NCBI GenBank assembly: GCA_013694685.1
Contig: JACDBY010000162.1
Span: 1 to 6,331, forward strand
Length of the DNA: 6,331 bases
Direction: 5' to 3'
Origin: Actinomycetota bacterium
GTDB taxonomy: Bacteria; Actinomycetota; Thermoleophilia; Gaiellales; Gaiellaceae
Of the stretch, positions 1-5,150 are shown in pieces. The notes beneath the pieces are model-generated. The model did not search any database and was not told the origin of the DNA. It saw only the letters and a list, made by a program, of their open reading frames with translations. Position 1 is the stretch's first letter. Each line of letters starts with the position of its first letter. The translations under genes were made by a program, and so were the position numbers.

Positions 1-436
1 GGCACACCTCCGCGGCGGCGCCGTCGGGATCCGCCGAGGGAAGGTCGATCTTGTTGACGACCGGAACGATCTCGAGGTCGTTCTCGATCGCGAGGTAGGC
101 GTTCGCGAGCGTCTGCGCCTCGATCCCCTGCGCCGCGTCGACCACGAGCACGGCCCCCTCGCACGCCTGCAGGCTGCGCGAGACCTCGTAGGTAAAGTCC
201 ACGTGCCCGGGGGTGTCGATCAGGTTGAGCTCGTGCCCCTTCCAGTGGACGCGCACCGCCTGCGCCTTGATCGTGATCCCTCGCTCGCGCTCGAGGTCCA
301 TCGAGTCGAGCAGCTGATCGCGCATGTCGCGGTCGGCGACGGTGTCGGTGAGCTGCAGGATCCGGTCCGCGAGCGTCGACTTCCCGTGGTCGATGTGGGC
401 GATGATCGAGAAGTTTCGGATGCTGCGCTGGTCCAT
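1..436 (-). CDS. lepA: Elongation factor 4 (LepA), N-terminal part, runs off the left edge
   Basis: This is the first 145 codons of the ribosome-associated translational GTPase LepA/EF4, which acts in the cytoplasm on the 70S ribosome and is linked to back-translocation and to 30S biogenesis. The translation begins [21 protein letters not shown], with the G1 P-loop AHIDHGKST at residues 13-21. The switch I segment [12 protein letters not shown] lies at about 50-61, the G3 motif DTPGH at 74-78 and the G4 motif NKID at 128-131. [16 protein letters not shown] and the RGITIKAQ sequence separate LepA from EF-Tu and EF-G. The ATG at 436-434 is chosen because [18 protein letters not shown] is the usual LepA beginning. 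No strong Shine-Dalgarno sequence is close to it; AAGGAAAAA lies about 35 bases upstream. The gene is divergent from the YunG-like gene. Domains II, III, V and the C-terminal domain lie outside the window. I see no defect in the visible part. Confidence 0.96.
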   Translation of the reverse strand, partial: MDQRSIRNFSIIAHIDHGKSTLADRILQLTDTVADRDMRDQLLDSMDLERERGITIKAQAVRVHWKGHELNLIDTPGHVDFTYEVSRSLQACEGAVLVVDAAQGIEAQTLANAYLAIENDLEIVPVVNKIDLPSADPDGAAAEVC

Positions 437-460
437 GGCTGATCGGCGTCGATCGTAGCC
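437..460. promoter_or_regulatory. Imperfect palindrome directly upstream of lepA ATG
   Basis: On the plus strand GGCT-GATCG (437-445) is followed by the loop GCGT (446-449) and then CGATC-GT-AGCC (450-460). This gives a 5 bp inner stem and a 4 bp outer stem separated by a two-base bulge. It touches the lepA start codon and overlaps TACGAT (457-452, minus strand), which could be a lepA -10 box with a leader of about ten bases. It could be an operator, a short leader hairpin, or chance, since GATC/CGATCG words are common in this DNA. No regulator can be named. Confidence 0.25.
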
Positions 461-566
461 GTGGCGCGGTTTTTCCTTGTCTTCCCGGCAGTTCTTTGAC
501 CGACGCACCGGGGCATGCGCGGTCGCCGCCTGCATCCCGCGAAGACCAACTGCGGATCGAGCCTCG

Positions 567-572
567 TATAGT
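567..572 (+). promoter_or_regulatory. Candidate -10 box (TATAGT) for the YunG-like/LanC-like genes
   Basis: TATAGT matches the sigma-A/RpoD-type -10 consensus TATAAT at five of six positions and is conspicuous in such GC-rich DNA. Transcription starting about seven bases downstream would begin at 579, exactly on the first of two tandem GTG codons in the YunG-like frame. This suggests a leaderless mRNA. No good -35 is found 16-18 bases upstream (GACCAA-like); TTGACC at 496-501 is much too far away. The rest of the 437-578 spacer shows nothing else I can support. Confidence 0.4.
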
Positions 573-578
573 CGCGGC

Positions 579-1019
579 GTGGTGGAGGCCGCGTCCAACG
601 ACACAGTGACTGGACGACGCAATACAACGCACACCTTGGCCGAGATCGAACAGGCAATACGTGAAAGCTGGAGCCAGGACACGGCCGACGAGGACGACGG
701 CTGGACGCCGGACAACCCGAGCCGTGGCCAATGCGACATCACGTCGCTGGTGATCCACGACCTGCTTGGCGGCGAGCTACTTGCGGCTGACGTGTTCCTG
801 GAAGGCGAGCGCATCGAGGGTCACATGTGGAATCGACTCCCTTCAGGGATCGAGCTGGATCTGACACGAGAGCAGTTCCAACGCGGCGAGGTGATTGGTG
901 AGCCGCTAGCTCGACCGCGTCCCGCTGAGTTCGATCCGTCTCACCCTCGGTACCACCGCTACGAGCAATACCTGGTGCTGTCGGGCCGGGTGAGTGCACG
1001 CATTGGGCTCGATGGCTGA
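579..1019 (+). CDS. YunG-like protein of unknown function (possible Cys-His-Asp fold)
   Basis: This is a soluble protein of 146 residues with no signal peptide or membrane segment. The pattern [12 protein letters not shown] (20-31), [10 protein letters not shown] (42-52), a hydrophobic stretch [12 protein letters not shown] (57-68), [10 protein letters not shown] (81-90) and ELDLTREQF (92-100) resembles the small YunG-type family named after a Bacillus gene; I assign it from memory. Its biochemical role is not known to me. Cys52, His82 and Asp94 stand in the order and rough spacing of a papain/transglutaminase-like triad, so a cysteine-hydrolase-like fold is possible but unproven. The start is uncertain. 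GTG at 579 or 582 fits a leaderless transcript from TATAGT; GTG at 606 also fits the frame but lies 17 bases after GGAGG (584-588), too far for normal initiation. The frame is open upstream to 477, but that part shows no family pattern. Base composition is lower than the neighbours: about 62% GC over 601-780 by hand count, with ATA, AAT and CTA codons, which hints at transfer. The LanC-like gene begins 26 bases after its stop, probably in the same transcript. Confidence 0.72.
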   Translation: MVEAASNDTVTGRRNTTHTLAEIEQAIRESWSQDTADEDDGWTPDNPSRGQCDITSLVIHDLLGGELLAADVFLEGERIEGHMWNRLPSGIELDLTREQFQRGEVIGEPLARPRPAEFDPSHPRYHRYEQYLVLSGRVSARIGLDG

Positions 1020-1045
1020 CGGCGCGACCGCGCGACTGAACACAG

Positions 1046-2230
1046 ATGCTCTTCGATCCTTCGCGCCACGAACCGCTGACCGAGCTCGCCTGGGACGAGA
1101 GTCGTGCCCGCGCGGCGATCGCCGACATCGTCGCCCGCACAGAGGCCGCGTTCGACGATCAGGAGCTGTGGCACGCCCATCCGCTCGACCTCGAGGACGG
1201 CCCGCTGAACCGGGTCGCGTCGCTCTACCTGGGTGCGTCCGGAGTGATCTGGGCGCTGCACACGCTCGAACGCGGCGGGGCCACCGAGCTCGGACGAGAC
1301 TGGAGCGTGGTCGCGACGAGCCTCGCCGAGGCGTATCCCACCACGCCCGACTTCCAGGACATCCTCGACGGGCCTGTGCCGTCGCTCTGGATGGGTGAGG
1401 CGGGGATCCTGCTCGTCGCGCACGCGCTCGCGCCGGCGACGTGGCAGGAAGTGCGGCTTCTCGCGGCGGTGCACGCCAACGCCGCGAATCCGAGTTGGGA
1501 ACTCATGTGGGGCTCGCCGGGGACGATGCTGGCGGCCCAGGTGATGTACGAACGCACGGGCGACGAGCGCTGGCGCGACGCTTGGAGCATCTCTGCCGAT
1601 CGTCTCTGGGACGAGTGGCGCGACGACCTCTGGCTCCAGAACCTGTACGGCAAGCCGCTCCACATCCTCGGCCCGGCACACGGGTTCGCCGGCAACGTGC
1701 TCGTGCTCGCCCGCGGTGACCTGCTCGACCCGGCTCGCCGGAGTGAGCTCGAACGTCGAGCGATCGCGACCCTCACCAGGCACGCCGAACGCGCAGACGG
1801 TCTCGCCCAGTGGTCGCCCTCGCTCGAGCCGAGCTCAAAGGAACGTCGGACTCAGTGGTGCCACGGAGCTCCGGGCATCGTCGCGTCGCTCGCAGCCCTG
1901 GCGCCCGGCGACGAGGAGCTCGGCGAGCTGCTCCTCGCGGGTGGAGCGCTCACCTGGCAGGCAGGCCCGCTGCGCAAGGGCGCCAATCTCTGTCACGGCA
2001 CCGCGGGGAACGGCTACGCGTTCCTCAAGCTGCACGAGCGCACCGGCGACGAGCTGTGGCTCGAACGCGCACGCGCCTTCGCCATGCACGCGATCGAGCA
2101 GGTCGACGTGGCCACCGCCCGGTACGGCCGCGGCCGCCATTCGCTCTGGACGGGCGACCCGGGTACCGCCCTCTATCTGCAGGGCTGCCTGACGGCAACG
2201 TCGGTGTTTCCGACGCTCGACCGCTTCTGA
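1046..2230 (+). CDS. Stand-alone LanC-like protein (lanthionine synthetase C family)
   Basis: This 394-residue protein has the LanC alpha-toroid, seen as seven glycine motifs: GASG (63-66), GEAG (117-120), GSPG (156-159), HGFAG (212-216), CHGAPG (272-277), CHGTAG (316-321) and GDPG (370-373). The zinc ligands Cys272, Cys316 and His317 match NisC Cys284, Cys330 and His331. His212 and Arg268 match the catalytic His212 and Arg280 of NisC. At the NisC Asp141 position there is Glu152 (WELMWG), and at NisC Tyr285 there is His273, as in the WCHGAPG motif of LanCL-type proteins. NisC-type enzymes add Cys thiols to dehydroamino acids to make thioether rings; eukaryotic LanCLs add glutathione to dehydroamino acids in damaged proteins. 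No precursor peptide, LanB/LanM dehydratase or transporter is visible, so a LanCL-like thiol-addition role is more likely than lantibiotic synthesis, but the substrate is unknown. The ATG at 1046 is forced upstream by an in-frame TGA at 1037-1039; no clear Shine-Dalgarno precedes it, so translation may be coupled to the upstream gene. Length is close to NisC (about 414). Confidence 0.9.
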   Translation: MLFDPSRHEPLTELAWDESRARAAIADIVARTEAAFDDQELWHAHPLDLEDGPLNRVASLYLGASGVIWALHTLERGGATELGRDWSVVATSLAEAYPTTPDFQDILDGPVPSLWMGEAGILLVAHALAPATWQEVRLLAAVHANAANPSWELMWGSPGTMLAAQVMYERTGDERWRDAWSISADRLWDEWRDDLWLQNLYGKPLHILGPAHGFAGNVLVLARGDLLDPARRSELERRAIATLTRHAERADGLAQWSPSLEPSSKERRTQWCHGAPGIVASLAALAPGDEELGELLLAGGALTWQAGPLRKGANLCHGTAGNGYAFLKLHERTGDELWLERARAFAMHAIEQVDVATARYGRGRHSLWTGDPGTALYLQGCLTATSVFPTLDRF

Positions 2231-2238
2231 TCCGTTCC

Positions 2239-2288
2239 GTCAGGGACATGACTTCGTGCCTGGCACCGGGGCGACGCGCTGCGCGCAG
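2239..2288. repeat. Cluster of short palindromes, possible remnant repetitive element
   Basis: Just after the LanC-like stop there are GTCA-GGGACA-TGAC (2239-2252), the compact palindrome GTGCCTGGCAC (2256-2266) and the perfect ten-base palindrome CTGCGCGCAG (2279-2288). The GTGCCTGGCACC word resembles palindromic cores of REP-like extragenic repeats that I recall from several bacterial genomes. Only one copy is present in this window, so repetitive nature is not shown here. It could equally belong to transcription termination after the LanC-like gene. Confidence 0.33.
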
Positions 2289-2342
2289 ATGCCGTCGGCG
2301 ACATGTGCGCAACGCAAACGCGCTTCTCCTCGCGGGGACGTG

Positions 2343-2368
2343 CGAGCTCGAGATCGTCGACTAGCTCG
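2343..2368. terminator. Weak hairpin between convergent LanC-like and methyltransferase genes
   Basis: CGAGCT (2343-2348) can pair with AGCTCG (2363-2368), with an inner CGA/TCG pairing (2349-2351 with 2357-2359) around the loop GATCG. It lies 19 bases beyond the methyltransferase stop and about 113 bases beyond the LanC-like stop. There is no T-tract on either strand, so intrinsic termination is doubtful. The 2231-2386 spacer has no gene that I can support. Confidence 0.25.
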
Positions 2369-2386
2369 ACCCGAACGTGAGGAACG

Positions 2387-3145
2387 TCAGGCGAGCCCGC
2401 GAGCCGCCCAGGCCGAGGCCGTGACGTCGAACGGCGGCTTGGGAAGGAGCTCGCGGCATCGCTCTCGCACGCGCTCCCGCCGCTCGTCGTCGAGACCGGC
2501 GACGTGGTCGCCCGCGGGCCCGACACCGAGCGTGTACGGCTCCCACCACTCCTCGAACGTGTCATATGCGACGCGCACGGTCAGGCTGGTCTCCTCGACA
2601 TCGCGTAGCCCGGCCTTCTCGAAGAGCTCCGTCAGATGTCCCTCGCGCGCACCCGCGAACCCGGCTTCGCCCCTCGCGTCGGGATCGATCTCCCGCGCCG
2701 CCTCCCAGAAGACGCTCAGAGGCGCCCGGCCACCCGCGAGATCCCACACGGAGGCCGCGACGACGCCGTTCTCGCGCGTGACCCGCGCCATCTCGTGTAG
2801 ACCGGCGACTGGATCAGTCATGAAATGGACGACGAGCTGCGCCAGGGCGGCGTCGAACGAATCGTCCTCGTACGGCAGCTTCTCGGCGGCGGCTCGGTCG
2901 ACGGCGACGTCGGGGTGCCGCGCCCGGGCCGCCGCGACGAACGGCTCCGAGGGATCGACGGCGGTCACGGACGCCGCGCCGACGCGGGCGACCAACTCGG
3001 CGATCAGAGCCCCGGGGCCGCATCCCACATCGAGTACGCGCTGACCGACGGTGACGCCGGCCAGGTCGGCGAGCGGTGGGCTCAGCAGCACCGAATAGCG
3101 GCCCATGAACCGGTCGTAGGCGTCGGCGGCGACCTCGAAGCTCAC
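2387..3145 (-). CDS. Class I SAM-dependent methyltransferase
   Basis: This is a 252-residue cytoplasmic methyltransferase with the Rossmann-like class I fold (Methyltransf_11/25 type). Motif I, VLDVGCGPG, is at residues 37-45 and binds S-adenosylmethionine. The acidic residue Asp64 in VTAVDPS (60-66) would hold the ribose hydroxyls. The segment EKLPYEDDSFDAAL-QLVVHFM (88-109) carries motif III/IV. The N-terminal AADAYDRFMGRYS (6-18) and the C-terminal A-AWAARG pattern are typical of small UbiE/COQ5-like paralogues with unassigned substrates; I cannot name the acceptor. The GTG at 3145-3143 is chosen because it precedes the family's YDRFMGR beginning; the longer frame to 3340 overlaps murJ and shows no homology pattern. 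The ribosome-binding site is weak (GAG about ten bases upstream). It starts 32 bases after the murJ stop in the same direction, so the two are probably co-transcribed. Nothing points to a link with murJ function. Confidence 0.9.
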   Translation of the reverse strand: MSFEVAADAYDRFMGRYSVLLSPPLADLAGVTVGQRVLDVGCGPGALIAELVARVGAASVTAVDPSEPFVAAARARHPDVAVDRAAAEKLPYEDDSFDAALAQLVVHFMTDPVAGLHEMARVTRENGVVAASVWDLAGGRAPLSVFWEAAREIDPDARGEAGFAGAREGHLTELFEKAGLRDVEETSLTVRVAYDTFEEWWEPYTLGVGPAGDHVAGLDDERRERVRERCRELLPKPPFDVTASAWAARGLA

Positions 3146-3177
3146 CCGGCCAACTCTACGCCGGACGTGCGACGAGC

Positions 3178-4794
3178 CTACGGCGTGCTGCGCCTGAGCG
3201 CGAGCAACGAACCGAGCTCTCGGACACCGAGCACGCGGCACGACGCGACGTACGCGACGGTCGCGACACCGAGCCCCAGCCCGACCGAGACGAGCTGGGC
3301 ACCGAGTGAACGGCCGACGACGGCGTCGACGCCCCACCACGCGAGCACGGACAACGCTGCCGCGACGATCGAGGCGGCCACGATGCGACCGAGCGCGCCG
3401 GCGGTCGCCCTGGCGTCGACATCGCGCACCCGGTTACGCATCAGCACAACGAGAGCGACGGCGCCGGCGAGATTCGAGAGCGAGACGGCGAGTGGCAGCC
3501 CCCAGACCCCGAGCGAGTAGAACGCCCCGAAGAGGGCGACATTGAGCGCGAGGTTGCCAAGTGCCACGACGGTCGGGATCCAATTCTCCTGGAGACCGTA
3601 GAACGCGCGGTTGAGGAGCAGCATCCAGCCGTTGAAGACGAGCCCGACCGCGAAGGCTGCGAGCGCGCCGGCCACGACGGGAGTCTGGTCGGACGTGAAC
3701 TCGCCACGCTCGTAGACGAGCCGGGTGATCGGCTCGGCGAGGACGGCAGAGACGAGCCCCGCCGGGATGAGCAGGAACCCGATCTGCCGGATGCCCGCGT
3801 CGAGCGTCCGACCGAAGCCTCCCATGTCCGCGCGCGCCGCGAGCCGCGAGAGCGTCGGGAAGAGGACGGTTGCGACCGCAACCGAGAAGATCCCCTGCGG
3901 GAGCATGTAGAGGCGGAACGCGAGATCGATCGCGCGCGGGGCGAGCTCGGGATCGATCAGCCGCGACGCGAAGACCGTCCCGATCAGCGTGGAGACGTTG
4001 ATCAGACCGAGCGTCAGGGTCACGGGCAGCATCAGGACGAGAAACCGGCGGACGGCGGGATCGCGCCAGTCGAACGCGACCCGCAGCCGGCCGTCGAGAC
4101 CGCGAAGCCATGGGATCGGCAGCAAGAGCTGCACGAGCGTCGCGACGACGATCGCGCCCGCGTAGACGTAGAGCTCGGCCTCGTCTCCGTCGGCCCACGG
4201 GACGCCCAGCGCGAGGCCGCCGATGATCACGAGGTTCCACGCAACCGGCGTCAGCGCCGGCACCGTGAACTGGTCGTACGCGTTGAGGACGCCGACCACG
4301 ATTCCGGAGAGTGCGAGCAGCGTCACGATCGGAAAGAGGAGGCGTGAGAGGCCGACCGCCAGATCGACATCGCCACCGGGGTTGCCGAAGAGCTCCACCA
4401 CCAGGGGGGCCGCGAGGACGAAGAGCGCAGTCAGCCCGGTTGTGAAGAGCAGGACGAGCCAGAAGATCGTCGATGCGACTCGCCAGGCCCGCGCGCGCTC
4501 GCCCTTCTCGAGCAGCTCGCTGAAGACCGGGACGAAGGCGCCCGAGAGCGCCGTGTCGGCGACGAGCGCGCGGACGAGGTTCGGGATCTGGAAAGCGACG
4601 GTGAAGGCGTTGATGCGCCCGCCCGCGCCGAAGAGGTAGGCGGCGATCATCTCCCGGACCAGCCCGAGAACGCGCGACGCGGCGGTCGCCGCGCCAAAGA
4701 TCGCGGTCGAGCGCGCGAGCCTCCGGCGGTGCGTGCGCTCGTCGTCCGGGGTCGGCTCGGGATCGTCCATGCCACCGGAGTTTCGTGGAATCAT
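3178..4794 (-). CDS. murJ: Lipid II flippase MurJ (MviN family)
   Basis: This is a 538-residue inner-membrane protein of the MOP/MVF family that flips lipid II outward for peptidoglycan synthesis. Many hydrophobic helices run from about residue 30 to 525, consistent with the usual 14. SRVLGLVREMIAAYLFGAG (40-58) and AFTVAFQIPNLVRALVAD (63-80) align without gaps to E. coli MurJ. This places Arg41, Arg47 and Arg75 at the cavity residues R18, R24 and R52, and Arg294 (AFRLYMLPQG) at R270. Two acidic cavity positions differ: Asn62 replaces D39 and Phe293 replaces D269. The start ATG at 4794-4792 is supported by GAGGTG six bases upstream (4806-4801). ATG at 4770 is the alternative, giving 530 residues; the frame open further to 4893 overlaps rpsT and is not used. 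The cytoplasmic N-terminus is charged (DDPEPTPDDERTHRRR). The gene is divergent from rpsT and leads into the methyltransferase. Confidence 0.94.
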   Translation of the reverse strand: MIPRNSGGMDDPEPTPDDERTHRRRLARSTAIFGAATAASRVLGLVREMIAAYLFGAGGRINAFTVAFQIPNLVRALVADTALSGAFVPVFSELLEKGERARAWRVASTIFWLVLLFTTGLTALFVLAAPLVVELFGNPGGDVDLAVGLSRLLFPIVTLLALSGIVVGVLNAYDQFTVPALTPVAWNLVIIGGLALGVPWADGDEAELYVYAGAIVVATLVQLLLPIPWLRGLDGRLRVAFDWRDPAVRRFLVLMLPVTLTLGLINVSTLIGTVFASRLIDPELAPRAIDLAFRLYMLPQGIFSVAVATVLFPTLSRLAARADMGGFGRTLDAGIRQIGFLLIPAGLVSAVLAEPITRLVYERGEFTSDQTPVVAGALAAFAVGLVFNGWMLLLNRAFYGLQENWIPTVVALGNLALNVALFGAFYSLGVWGLPLAVSLSNLAGAVALVVLMRNRVRDVDARATAGALGRIVAASIVAAALSVLAWWGVDAVVGRSLGAQLVSVGLGLGVATVAYVASCRVLGVRELGSLLALRRSTP

Positions 4795-4800
4795 CGGAAG

Positions 4801-4806
4801 CACCTC
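4801..4806 (-). promoter_or_regulatory. Shine-Dalgarno sequence deciding the murJ start
   Basis: On the minus strand GAGGTG (4806-4801) is followed by CTTCCG and ATG (4794-4792), a spacing of six bases. The competing ATG at 4770 has only CTCCGGTGGC in front of it. This favours the longer, 538-residue MurJ product. Confidence 0.6.
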
Positions 4807-4815
4807 TGCTACCAT
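4807..4815 (+). promoter_or_regulatory. Extended -10 promoter element for rpsT
   Basis: TGC-TACCAT fits an extended -10 element (TGn plus a TATAAT-like hexamer at 4810-4815). Transcription would begin near 4822, leaving a leader of about 34 bases before the rpsT ATG at 4856. No good -35 is visible around 4787-4792 (GGAATC), which extended -10 promoters can tolerate. The element abuts the murJ Shine-Dalgarno sequence on the opposite strand, so the -35 region would lie in the first codons of murJ. Confidence 0.5.
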
Positions 4816-4855
4816 CCCGCGGCTCGCGATCGGACCGGTCGGGGCACTCTCACGT

Positions 4856-5128
4856 ATGGCGAACATCAAGCAGCAGAAGAAGCGCGTCGGCATCGCGACG
4901 CGGCAGCGGCTCGAGAACCTCCGCTACCGCTCGACGGTGAAGACGCTCGCGAAGCGTCTCGAGACGGCCGTCGCCGACGGCGACGAGCAGACCGTCGCGG
5001 CCGAGCACCGCGAGCTCGTGCGCACGATCGATCGTGCTGCAGCCCGTGGGGCCATGCACAAGAACACCGCGGCGCGCAAGAAGAGCCAGGCCGCGCGTCT
5101 CACGCGCGGCGACGACGCCGCTGCGTAG
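4856..5128 (+). CDS. rpsT: 30S ribosomal protein S20
   Basis: This is a 90-residue, very basic protein that binds 16S rRNA early in 30S subunit assembly. The beginning MANIKQQKKRVGIATRQR and the segment IDRAAARGAMHKNTAARKKSQ (58-78) are characteristic of S20, comparable to the E. coli VDRQAAKGLIHKNKAARHK region. Two long helices are expected. The ATG at 4856 is the conserved MANIK start; only a weak purine stretch (GGGGCA, 4841-4846) lies upstream. The gene is transcribed alone on the plus strand, divergent from murJ and convergent with holA. Its TAG stop (5126-5128) is part of the hairpin that separates it from holA. Family length is usual (about 85-90) and no defect is seen. Confidence 0.97.
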   Translation: MANIKQQKKRVGIATRQRLENLRYRSTVKTLAKRLETAVADGDEQTVAAEHRELVRTIDRAAARGAMHKNTAARKKSQAARLTRGDDAAA

Positions 5129-5150
5129 GGCCGGACAGCTCCGGCCCCTA
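5126..5150. terminator. Bidirectional hairpin between rpsT and holA stop codons
   Basis: GGGCCGGA (5128-5135) pairs perfectly with TCCGGCCC (5140-5147) around the loop CAGC, a GC-rich 8 bp stem. The TA of the rpsT stop (5126-5127) can pair with TA at 5149-5150 in the holA stop, with C5148 bulged. The palindrome therefore serves both convergent transcripts and includes both stop codons. No T-tract follows on either strand, as is common for terminator-like hairpins in GC-rich actinobacteria, so termination itself is inferred. Confidence 0.65.

Noticed and set aside
477..578. Upstream extension of the YunG-like gene to 477
   Set aside because: The extra 34 residues show no family pattern and would place the TATAGT box inside the gene.
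959..1783. Minus-strand open frame of 274 codons across the LanC-like gene
   Set aside because: It is antisense to a clearly conserved LanC-like protein, and its product is Arg/Val/Glu-rich low-complexity sequence as expected for a shadow frame in high-GC DNA.
2256..3044. Long plus-strand frame beginning near the LanC-like stop, Cys/Ser/Thr-containing at its start (possible lanthipeptide precursor)
   Set aside because: It has no ribosome-binding site, starts inside a palindrome, and reads on through the antisense of the methyltransferase with an Arg/Ser-rich composition typical of a shadow frame.
3146..3340. Longer methyltransferase start at 3340
   Set aside because: It overlaps the murJ end by over 160 bases and the added part is Arg-rich with no methyltransferase pattern.
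3434..4240. Minus-strand open frame of 268 codons inside murJ
   Set aside because: It is very Arg-rich, lies in another frame of the conserved murJ gene, and shows no family pattern.
4795..4893. N-terminal extension of MurJ to 4893
   Set aside because: It would overlap the rpsT start and promoter, and the extra residues have no MurJ similarity; GAGGTG six bases before the ATG at 4794 gives a better start.
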